Below, piece by piece: positions 1-5,623 of a stretch of DNA of 5,769 bases. The first letter of the stretch is position 1. Each line of letters opens with the position of its first letter. Source of the stretch: Sphingopyxis sp. (lineage in GTDB: Bacteria > Pseudomonadota > Alphaproteobacteria > Sphingomonadales > Sphingomonadaceae); contig JACEST010000132.1 of assembly GCA_013911715.1 (NCBI GenBank), forward strand, positions 1-5,769, written 5' to 3'. Position numbers and translations under genes: made by a program. The notes beneath the pieces were generated by a model. It saw only the letters and a program-made list of their open reading frames with translations, ran no database searches and had not been told where the DNA came from.

Positions 1-3000
1 AGCCGCACCAGCAAAGTCAATATGTTCAGCACGTTGATCAGCTCGCTGCTATATTCGGCCAGCCAATGGTCGGGCTGAATATCGCCCAGCGGCGAAGGCT
101 TGCGCTTGTCGCCGATCAGCGGGCGTTCGCGGTTCTTCTTGCGATACGAAAACCACTGGCGCAGCACATTTTTGCCCGAGACTCCATAGGCCCAGACGGC
201 GGGCGACACATTGTCGATAAAGCCAGTACCAATTTTCAGGCGCTTAAGGCTGGCGTCATAATCAAGGGTATCGGGAAAGTCCTCCGGCCTGGCGGAAATC
301 GCACCTTCCTTGGGGATGGTCGGACCGTTGGGTGTTACACGCGGTGGCCCTGCCGGTTTGCCCTCATTGAAACGCTCGCCAAAGCTGTGCAGCCAAATCA
401 CCTCGCGGCCCAGCGCGGCGGCCTCGGCAAACAGCGTGGCGTCGGCCGTCACCGGCACGCGCAGGCCGGGGCGGACCAGATCGGCGGCAAATTTCTTGGT
501 ATAGGCCGGATGCGCGAGCAGGCCCGCGACATAGGCAAAGACATCGACCGGGTCGGGCGGTGCGCCAAAGGCCTTGGTGAGTTCGCCAAGGACGGCGGGG
601 GAGATATTGGCTTCGGTGGCGGCAGCGTCTTTCCAGAGCGGGAAGACGCGACCGCCGAACGAGCCTTTGTACTGGTGGAGATCAGGTATGAGGGCGGTGG
701 CCGATAAGGCTGGCCCACTGTTAGGATTGTCTGACATTAGCGCGGAAAAGTAGATTTGTTTTTCGCTATGCGTTTGCCAACGCTTTGGGCTCGGCCTGTT
801 GATGAGTCTGTTATCAGGTATGATCCATTGGCGATCAAACGAGCGATAGCCATATCGTATAGGCTTGACCAATTTCAGTGCTTGAGTCGCCTTCATCAAA
901 GAATCTGCGTCACTGCTATTACGATTTTGGACGGCAAACTGGACCGAGGCCAACGGGCCATGGTGCGGCCCGAGACCTTTCTCGGTCGGCTTATTTATGA
1001 TTCGGTCGCCATTGGGATGCGGGTGGAATTCCAGCGCCCTCAACGCCTTTCTGGCATCACGCGCATGGGCGTCCTTCGGTTCATCATCAGTCAGTTTCGC
1101 CCATCGCCTTTCGAGCGATGCTTCATCTGGTGCTATCACCCAAGTCCGACCGGGCATGGTGCCAAGTCCGCTATCGCCAATGACGGAATCGAGCGGCACG
1201 AAGTCCGCCCAGCCACCCGTCAGTTCGGGGAGAAACGGTGATCGCCATTCTTTAGCCCCGGCCACCCATTTTCCATCGACGAGATTGAGTTTGCTAAGGT
1301 CGTTGAACTTGTCATCCCGGCGTCCTTTGCAAAGGGCGCGATATTTCAGTGTAGCTGGCTTGGTGGGATCATTCTGGTTCGACCGTAGCGCAAGCATAAT
1401 GCAGACCGGCTGCTGGACCCCCTGAAAAATGCGGGTTGCTACCTCCGGCTGAAATCCGTCGGGGGAACAATCAATCACCCAGATTTCATCGCAATCACGA
1501 CGCAAGTCTGCCCGCATCTTTTGATAGCCGGGACCATTCAGAAATCCAGCGACAGTGATGTAACAGATCACCCCTGAGAGCTTTTCCGTCACTGGAGAAT
1601 CTTTGTCCCTTCCGCCTGCACCTTGTTCGAAGACTTTCCACGTCGCCCAGCGCCAGAAATAGACATAGAGATTGCGCAGCTTGTGCGCGTGGGTCCCGAT
1701 TTTCCACTCGGCGGGAGGCTGCCAGTCATTGAGAGGGGCGTCTGCGCCGCCCTTGAACCGTCCGCTTTCAACCCAGCTTCCGGCTCCCATCGCCCGCTCT
1801 TTGTAAGGCGGATTCCCAATCACCACGGTAATCGGCTGACCGCGCTTGATCGCATTCGCCTGCGCGCGCGACCGTGAGATTTCGCGGTAAATGCCTTGCC
1901 CGGTTTCAATATCGGCAAACGGATCGCCCAGCGTATCGGTGACAAACATCTGCGGCGTTGCCGTACTGCCAACATCCAGCATCTCCGCCAGCAACCGCAA
2001 CTGCGCCACGGCAAAGGCCCCGAATTGCAGTTCGAAACCGACCAGCCGTTTAGCAACCTCGTCCATGGCCGCCGCGACTGCGCCTGCGCCATCGCGTGCG
2101 CTGATCGTTTCCTTGATGCTGGCAATCAGCCCGAGCAGGAAGGTGCCCGACCCGGCGGCGGGGTCGACGATATGGACATCCTTGCCCGCCAGCCCGTCGG
2201 CAATCCCGAACCGCTCTGATTTCAGTGCCTCATCGCACAGTCGCACCATCGCCTGCACAACCTGCGGCGGGGTGTAGTAACTGCCGGTCTGCTTGCGCAG
2301 CTTATTGTCATAAACCGCGAGGAAATTTTCATAGAAATACAGCCATGCCTCGGGGTCGCCCTTTGAAATCTTGTCCCACGACACGACGTCCAGCACGCGG
2401 GTCAGCGTCGCCAGCGCCGGGCCAAGGTTGAGGTCCTGTTCGGTCAGCAACCGCAGAGCCGTACCGATCAGCGTGTTGGCTTTGCCCAGTTCCTTGGCGA
2501 CATCGTCCAGCCCGCCTTCAAGATCCAGCCCCTTGGACTTGGCCATCAACAGACCAAAGGTCACCGCCTGCGCATAGCCATCGGCGAATTTGGCATCGTC
2601 GGCATCAGGGAAAAGCAGAGCCTTCCAGTCTTCCTTCAGGTCGGTCAGCCGGGGATTCTTCACCCGCAATTGCTCGACCACCTCGTCACGCAGAAAGCGG
2701 CAAAGGCGCGCCGCGATCTTGGCAAGCTCGTTCGGCCCTTTGGGTGCAATGGGTTTCCAGCTCAGGAAATCCGATAGCAACGGCAGGAAAGATTGCGGCG
2801 CGTCCAGCTTTGCGCCGCAGGTATCAATGCTGCCGTCTAGATGGACGATCTTGTCAACCAGTTCGCCATCGCGCCACAGCGAGAAGGCGTTGCCATCGGT
2901 GTAAAGCAAGTTGGGTAGCGCCTTCAGCTTGTCCCACTGCTCCTTATCATGCCCCGCTTTCCATTTGCGTGGGTCGGCTCCCTTGCCGGGGGCTTTGACT

Positions 3001-3251
3001 TCGATGAACCCGATCAGCGCTTTTTGGACCTGCACCGCAAAATCGGGCCGGGTGCGCATTTCCGACAGCGATTGTTCGCCGACAAGCGTGACGGCATTGG
3101 CGGGCAGGCTGCATTCGGTCTCAAGCGCTTTGAACAGTTGCTCTATGGGGTTGCGCAGCTGATCTTCGGGCTGCCCGCCTTGATTCAGCTTGGCTTTTGC
3201 CGTTGCACCATATTCGCCCACAATTTTCTTGATGCGCTCGGCTTGCGTCAT
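1..3251 (-). CDS. Single-chain type IIG/ISP-like restriction-modification enzyme (PD-(D/E)XK nuclease + N6-adenine methyltransferase + target-recognition domain), 3' end cut by window edge
   Basis: The frame opens at ATG 3251 and stays open for 1083 codons to the left edge, with no stop or frameshift. The N-terminal 130 residues look like a PD-(D/E)XK nuclease: Asp70 in RPDF, then Glu84 and Lys86 in GFIEVKAPGKG. Next comes an N6-adenine methyltransferase of the gamma type: LRKQTGSYYTP (318-328), the SAM-binding motif I DPAAGSGTF (363-371), VGFE (404-407), catalytic NPPY (480-483), and a motif-VI-like strand around 559-585. Residues from about 600, including the conserved-looking RYGYRSFD, YKGSFGGRVFPLW and VWAYGVSGKNVL stretches, resemble the C-terminal specificity domain of type ISP enzymes. 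The protein should methylate adenine in one target sequence and cut unmodified DNA. No helicase lies between nuclease and methylase, unlike LlaBIII, so the layout is closer to MmeI-like type IIG/IIL. Probably only a few tens of C-terminal residues are missing. A BREX PglX or DISARM DrmMI role is a less likely alternative, since no partner genes are visible. Enzyme class is well supported; actual cleavage is inferred. Confidence 0.93.
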   Translation of the reverse strand, partial: MTQAERIKKIVGEYGATAKAKLNQGGQPEDQLRNPIEQLFKALETECSLPANAVTLVGEQSLSEMRTRPDFAVQVQKALIGFIEVKAPGKGADPRKWKAGHDKEQWDKLKALPNLLYTDGNAFSLWRDGELVDKIVHLDGSIDTCGAKLDAPQSFLPLLSDFLSWKPIAPKGPNELAKIAARLCRFLRDEVVEQLRVKNPRLTDLKEDWKALLFPDADDAKFADGYAQAVTFGLLMAKSKGLDLEGGLDDVAKELGKANTLIGTALRLLTEQDLNLGPALATLTRVLDVVSWDKISKGDPEAWLYFYENFLAVYDNKLRKQTGSYYTPPQVVQAMVRLCDEALKSERFGIADGLAGKDVHIVDPAAGSGTFLLGLIASIKETISARDGAGAVAAAMDEVAKRLVGFELQFGAFAVAQLRLLAEMLDVGSTATPQMFVTDTLGDPFADIETGQGIYREISRSRAQANAIKRGQPITVVIGNPPYKERAMGAGSWVESGRFKGGADAPLNDWQPPAEWKIGTHAHKLRNLYVYFWRWATWKVFEQGAGGRDKDSPVTEKLSGVICYITVAGFLNGPGYQKMRADLRRDCDEIWVIDCSPDGFQPEVATRIFQGVQQPVCIMLALRSNQNDPTKPATLKYRALCKGRRDDKFNDLSKLNLVDGKWVAGAKEWRSPFLPELTGGWADFVPLDSVIGDSGLGTMPGRTWVIAPDEASLERRWAKLTDDEPKDAHARDARKALRALEFHPHPNGDRIINKPTEKGLGPHHGPLASVQFAVQNRNSSDADSLMKATQALKLVKPIRYGYRSFDRQWIIPDNRLINRPSPKRWQTHSEKQIYFSALMSDNPNSGPALSATALIPDLHQYKGSFGGRVFPLWKDAAATEANISPAVLGELTKAFGAPPDPVDVFAYVAGLLAHPAYTKKFAADLVRPGLRVPVTADATLFAEAAALGREVIWLHSFGERFNEGKPAGPPRVTPNGPTIPKEGAISARPEDFPDTLDYDASLKRLKIGTGFIDNVSPAVWAYGVSGKNVLRQWFSYRKKNRERPLIGDKRKPSPLGDIQPDHWLAEYSSELINVLNILTLLVR

Positions 3252-3270
3252 TCGGCCCCTCCGTTATGCT
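3243..3270 (+). promoter_or_regulatory. Weak candidate promoter for the 93-residue protein gene
   Basis: TTGCGT (3243-3248) and TATGCT (3265-3270) are separated by 16 bases and would place a transcription start near 3277, about 40 bases before the ATG at 3318. The -10 element is fair; the -35 element matches the sigma-70 consensus only in its first three bases. If real, the promoter overlaps the start codon and ribosome binding site of the divergent restriction-modification gene, so the two transcription units would interfere with each other. This is pattern matching only; sphingomonad promoters are poorly predicted by consensus. Confidence 0.22.
3258..3262 (-). promoter_or_regulatory. Ribosome binding site of the restriction-modification gene
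   Basis: On the minus strand the sequence GGAGG (part of CGGAGGGGCCGA) ends six bases before the ATG at 3251. This is a strong Shine-Dalgarno match at good spacing, and it fixes the start of the gene. The resulting N-terminus begins MTQAERIKKI. Confidence 0.75.
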
Positions 3271-3317
3271 GGCTTTGCCCCAGCGCACGGGCAGGAGCAA
3301 ATGGTAAAGTCTGGGCA

Positions 3318-3599
3318 ATGTCACACCGCGAACCCGATTTATTCAGTGTCGGCTTGGAGGATACAGGCAAGCGCACCTCCTTTGAGCCTGATCGCGAAGA
3401 GGTGCGACAGGAGCTGCTCGAAATCTTGGCGGCCGCAAAGGCGGCGGCGACCGAATGCCCGTGGGACGCGCGCACCTTCAAATATCACAAAGTCGTCTTT
3501 CCGCAGATGGCGAACTGGCTTCCGGCGGAGGAGCGCGACCAGTTGCGCTTTGAATTCGCGCGTGAGGTGGAGCGACTGGAACAGTTGCTCGCCGCCTAA
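3318..3599 (+). CDS. Small conserved-looking protein of unknown function (93 residues), divergent from the restriction-modification gene
   Basis: The frame gives MSHREPDLFSVGLE at the N-terminus and ends at TAA 3597-3599. The protein is charged and probably mostly alpha-helical. Helical stretches run from about 26 to 45 (EEVRQELLEILAAAKAA) and 68 to 93 (ending EFAREVERLEQLL), joined by a segment with CPWD, FPQMANWLP and several aromatic residues. No membrane segment, signal peptide, zinc site or helix-turn-helix is visible, so I see no sign of a control (C) protein of a restriction system. From memory, similar short proteins (an EPDLF-like start, then FPQM-x-x-WLP and a helical tail) are common in alphaproteobacteria without a known role. 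The frame is open upstream to 2949, but that part is the antisense of the nuclease-domain coding region, so I chose the ATG at 3318. It lacks a good ribosome binding site: AGGAG at 3293-3297 is 20 bases away. Real gene likely; function unknown. Confidence 0.75.
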   Translation: MSHREPDLFSVGLEDTGKRTSFEPDREEVRQELLEILAAAKAAATECPWDARTFKYHKVVFPQMANWLPAEERDQLRFEFAREVERLEQLLAA

Positions 3600-3607
3600 C
3601 CCCGCGT

Positions 3608-3627
3608 CCCCCTCACAAGGGGGCTTT
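3608..3627 (+). terminator. Probable intrinsic terminator of the 93-residue protein gene
   Basis: Nine bases after the stop codon lies CCCCCT-CACA-AGGGGG (3608-3623), a perfect six-pair stem with a four-base loop, followed by CTTTCCT. The T run is short (TTT at 3625-3627), but the GC-rich stem and its place right behind the gene fit a rho-independent terminator. Confidence 0.55.
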
Positions 3628-3713
3628 CCTACATCCCCGCCGTCTGTCACCCTCGCGCGCTCCGCTCTTTCCAATTGTTGGTCCCTGCCTGCCTGCGCCC
3701 ATCGCTGCGCCGT

Positions 3714-3753
3714 GCGCAAAGGTTGCAAAAGTTGCGCGGGCTTTGCCCGGCGC
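3714..3753. repeat. Two overlapping inverted repeats (mutually exclusive hairpins)
   Basis: The first hairpin is GCGCAA (3714-3719), a 12-base loop, and TTGCGC (3732-3737). The second uses GCGCGGGC (3734-3741), a TTT loop and GCCCGGCGC (3745-3753), with one bulged G at 3750. They share bases 3734-3737, so only one can form at a time. No T run follows on the plus strand. On the minus strand the second hairpin is followed by AACTTTT, so it could also act as a weak terminator for antisense transcription. Confidence 0.4.
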
Positions 3754-3833
3754 TCGCTGTGGGCAATATTCGCCACCTTATCGGCCCCGTCCCTGTCCCC
3801 GTGCCTTGTAGGCAACATCTGCAATCGCGAGTG

Positions 3834-3853
3834 AAGTTGCGCAGTTTTCTGCG
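3834..3853. repeat. Second AAGTTGCGC unit with T-loop hairpin
   Basis: AAGTTGCGC occurs at 3834-3842 and, identically, at 3729-3737. In both places it leads into a short hairpin with a T-only loop. Here it is CGCAG-TTTT-CTGCG (3840-3853); in the left copy it is CGGGC-TTT-GCCCG (3737-3749). The stem bases differ while pairing is kept. This suggests a small two-copy repeat, but nine identical bases in GC-rich DNA is modest evidence. Confidence 0.35.
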
Positions 3854-3857
3854 GGTT

Positions 3858-3910
3858 GCCCCCGCCAAATCCTCCGCATCGCGCCACGGGGGCGGGCAGG
3901 TCGCCCCGCC
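3858..3910. repeat. GC-rich alternative hairpins upstream of the chemoreceptor gene
   Basis: GCCCCCG (3858-3864) can pair with CGGGGGC (3887-3893). GGCGGG (3891-3896) can instead pair with CCCGCC (3905-3910) across an eight-base loop. The two foldings share 3891-3893 and compete. They end five bases before the CtrA-like box. GC-rich sequence makes such pairings easy to find by chance. Confidence 0.3.
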
Positions 3911-3914
3911 ATAG

Positions 3915-3929
3915 TTAACGCCCTCTTTA
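3915..3929 (+). promoter_or_regulatory. CtrA-like binding site upstream of the chemoreceptor gene
   Basis: TTAA (3915-3918), seven bases, then TTTA (3926-3929) differs in one base from the CtrA consensus TTAA-N7-TTAA. CtrA is the alphaproteobacterial master regulator that commonly controls flagellar and chemotaxis genes. The site lies 53 bases before the chosen start of a chemoreceptor, and the surrounding bases are AT-richer than the rest of the gap. Location and gene content fit; binding itself is inferred. Confidence 0.4.
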
Positions 3930-3967
3930 CCCTAATCTGCGAAGCCCGCTGCCAATGATCGCGATTT

Positions 3968-3975
3968 AAAGGGGA
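3968..3975 (+). promoter_or_regulatory. Ribosome binding site that sets the chemoreceptor start at GTG 3983
   Basis: AAAGGGGA ends seven bases before GTG 3983, which is good spacing. The TTG at 3977, which would add two residues, lies only one base behind the purine run and is therefore less likely. The first ATG in frame is at 4019, too far away. Confidence 0.6.
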
Positions 3976-3982
3976 ATTGCGC

Positions 3983-5581
3983 GTGCGCGCGTTGGCATTA
4001 TTGCGGCAATCCTTGGGCATGCTCGAACTCGACCCGCGCTGGGCCGATGCGCAGTGCGCCGCGCAATATCGTTCGATGTGCAAAAATATCGTCGAAACCA
4101 CCCCCGTCGTCATCCTGATGATGGTCGGCATCACCATTTTGTTCTGGCCCAGCGACATGCGCTGGGCGATCACCGGGGCGGCGGCGGCGATGATGGTGCT
4201 GCTGATCGGGCTCCACCTCATCCTGCCGGGCCTGCCGTTCGCGCGCTTCGGCCGCATTGGCCTCGCCGGCGAAGGGCGGCTGCATCAGCTGTACGCCATC
4301 GCAACCGCCAGCGTCTGGGCCGTCATCGGCCTCGCCGCGATGGAAGTGGCGCAAGATACGACTGAGATTTTCGTCATCGCGACGCTGATCGGCGTGATTT
4401 CGGTGGGCGGCTTGGCCAATATCTATCTGCCGCACAATGCGCTCACCTTCATGGTGATCCTCGGCGGGGCGCTGATGGCGGGGCTGTTGCGCTCGCCCCA
4501 GGAATTTCATCCGGCCTTTTACGGCTGTCTGATGCTCTATATCGCGATGCTCCACCACGGCTTTGTCCGCCTTGCCGGGTTCATGATGCAGCAGGTGCGC
4601 GATTCGGCGGCGCTGGCCGAAGCCGAAGCCGGTCGCCGCCGCGAGCGCGAGGCGCAGCTTGAGGCCGAACAGGCGCGTGCCGCCGAAATCGCCGCTGCGC
4701 GCGACCAGGAACGCGCCGCTGCGCAAACCGCGCGCCACGCCGCGATGCTGGGCCTCGCCGAAAGCTTTCAGACCGATGTCGTCGCCGTCGTGCGTGCACT
4801 TGCCGACGGGATGCACCAGCTGACCAGCGCCGCCGCCTCGATGCAGCGCATCAGCAGCGAAACCGGCGAGCGCGTCGCCACCGTGCGCCAATCGGCGGGC
4901 GAGGCCGATCTGGCGGTCCAGCAAGTCGCGGTCGCGGCATCGCAGCTGCGCACCGCCGTCGATCATATCCATGCCGAAGTCGCCCGTCAGCGCGAGGCCG
5001 CAGCGCAGGCTGCTGCTGCGACCGGTGCAGGGGTGCAGCATGTCCGCGGGCTGACCAGCGATGCCGCCGGGATGGCCAGTCTGGTCCGCGTCGTCACCGA
5101 CATTGCGCGCCAGACCAATATGCTCGCGCTTAATGCCAGCATCGAGGCCGAACGCGCGGGCGAAGCCGGACGCGGCTTTGCGGTCGTCGCGCGCGAGGTC
5201 AAAGGGCTCGCCGCCGAGGCGCAGGAAGCCATCGGCAGCATCGGCAGCTTTGTCACCGGCGTGCGCGAACGCATGGGCACCGCCGACCGCTCGATGGCCG
5301 ATGTCGCGGCGCAGGTCGACACCATCACCGACCGCGCCGCCCAGATCGCCGCCACCGTCAGCCAGCAGAATATGGCCACCGGCGCGATCGACAGCAACGC
5401 GGCGCGCGCCGCCAGCCACAGCCGCCAGGTCGCCGATGCGATCAATCTGGTCGCGCAGCGCACGGTCGAAAGCGGCGCGGTGGTCAGCCAGCTGGGCGAT
5501 GTCGCGCGCCTGCTCGCCACCGAAACAGCGGCGCTCGAACGGCTCAGCGCCGGCTTTCTCGACCGCCTGCGCGCGGCATAA
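3983..5581 (+). CDS. Methyl-accepting chemotaxis protein with six-helix membrane domain and no periplasmic sensor domain
   Basis: This 532-residue protein (GTG start) is a chemoreceptor that would signal to CheA/CheW. After a short cytoplasmic start, about six membrane helices can be seen near residues 41-55, 61-83, 103-121, 128-148, 152-170 and 178-200, linked by short loops. A charged Ala/Glu/Arg-rich coiled coil follows (about 205-250), then the long helical signalling domain. Its hairpin tip is plain at 372-409: DIARQTNMLALNASIEAERA followed by GEAGRGFAVVAREVKGLA, close to the family consensus. There is no periplasmic ligand domain of the usual 150 residues, no obvious HAMP domain and no C-terminal NWETF-type pentapeptide for CheR/CheB docking. 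Sensing must therefore occur within or near the membrane, or by an internal signal such as energy state; this is inferred. Methylation sites cannot be assigned with confidence. A transporter gene follows 42 bases later on the same strand. No other chemotaxis gene is in view. Confidence 0.93.
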   Translation: MRALALLRQSLGMLELDPRWADAQCAAQYRSMCKNIVETTPVVILMMVGITILFWPSDMRWAITGAAAAMMVLLIGLHLILPGLPFARFGRIGLAGEGRLHQLYAIATASVWAVIGLAAMEVAQDTTEIFVIATLIGVISVGGLANIYLPHNALTFMVILGGALMAGLLRSPQEFHPAFYGCLMLYIAMLHHGFVRLAGFMMQQVRDSAALAEAEAGRRREREAQLEAEQARAAEIAAARDQERAAAQTARHAAMLGLAESFQTDVVAVVRALADGMHQLTSAAASMQRISSETGERVATVRQSAGEADLAVQQVAVAASQLRTAVDHIHAEVARQREAAAQAAAATGAGVQHVRGLTSDAAGMASLVRVVTDIARQTNMLALNASIEAERAGEAGRGFAVVAREVKGLAAEAQEAIGSIGSFVTGVRERMGTADRSMADVAAQVDTITDRAAQIAATVSQQNMATGAIDSNAARAASHSRQVADAINLVAQRTVESGAVVSQLGDVARLLATETAALERLSAGFLDRLRAA

Positions 5582-5594
5582 ACTGCTCGCTACT

Positions 5595-5618
5595 CAGCGC
5601 CGTGCGCGATAAGCGCTG
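5595..5618 (+). repeat. Inverted repeat between chemoreceptor and transporter genes
   Basis: CAGCGC (5595-5600) and GCGCTG (5613-5618) form a perfect six-base inverted repeat around a 12-base loop. The right arm touches the GGAG (5618-5621) that could serve as ribosome binding site for the transporter. No T run follows, so it does not look like a terminator; a weak effect on translation or RNA processing is possible. Confidence 0.3.
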
Positions 5619-5623
5619 GAGCG

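Larger units (their letters stand above)
3600..3982. other. Intergenic region without a supported gene
   Basis: About 380 bases lie between the small protein gene and the chemoreceptor gene. Frames are open here on both strands, but they give low-complexity Arg/Ala/Pro-rich or Cys-rich peptides with no recognisable family and no good start context, so I call none of them. No tRNA cloverleaf or rRNA is seen. The stretch holds a terminator at its left end, a series of GC-rich inverted repeats between 3714 and 3910, a CtrA-like box at 3915-3929 and the chemoreceptor ribosome binding site at 3968-3975. An unrecognised small RNA is possible but not shown. Confidence 0.6.

Noticed and set aside
66..707. 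Open frame of 213 codons on the plus strand, with other plus-strand frames up to 2904.
   Set aside because: They lie opposite the restriction-modification gene, whose protein shows continuous family motifs. The plus-strand peptides are of low-complexity shadow type.
1..3251. Interpretation of the enzyme as PglX of BREX or DrmMI of DISARM.
   Set aside because: No BREX or DISARM partner gene is visible, and the N-terminal PD-(D/E)XK motif fits a stand-alone enzyme better. Genes beyond the left edge could still change this.
2949..3317. Upstream extension of the 93-residue protein to a 216-residue protein.
   Set aside because: Up to 3251 the extension is the antisense of the nuclease-domain coding sequence. 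The small protein has a natural-looking start at 3318.
3301..3834. Frame starting at ATG 3301 behind AGGAG.
   Set aside because: Its product is Arg/Ser/Pro-rich and looks like an out-of-frame reading of the 93-residue protein and the following gap. It runs through the terminator with no family resemblance.
3339..3887. Open frame of 182 codons on the minus strand across the small gene and the intergenic gap.
   Set aside because: It overlaps a better supported gene for half its length, has no convincing start context, and its composition looks like random GC-rich translation.
3600..3982. Possible tRNA gene, CRISPR array or attachment site in the gap.
   Set aside because: No cloverleaf, no regularly spaced repeats with unique spacers, and no tRNA-end duplication could be found. 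Only short inverted repeats and one 9-base direct repeat are present.
3998..5419. Long open frame (473 codons) on the minus strand opposite the chemoreceptor gene.
   Set aside because: It is rich in His, Gly, Asp and Arg as expected from the antisense of a GC-rich gene. It matches no family I know, while the plus strand encodes a clear chemoreceptor across the same bases.
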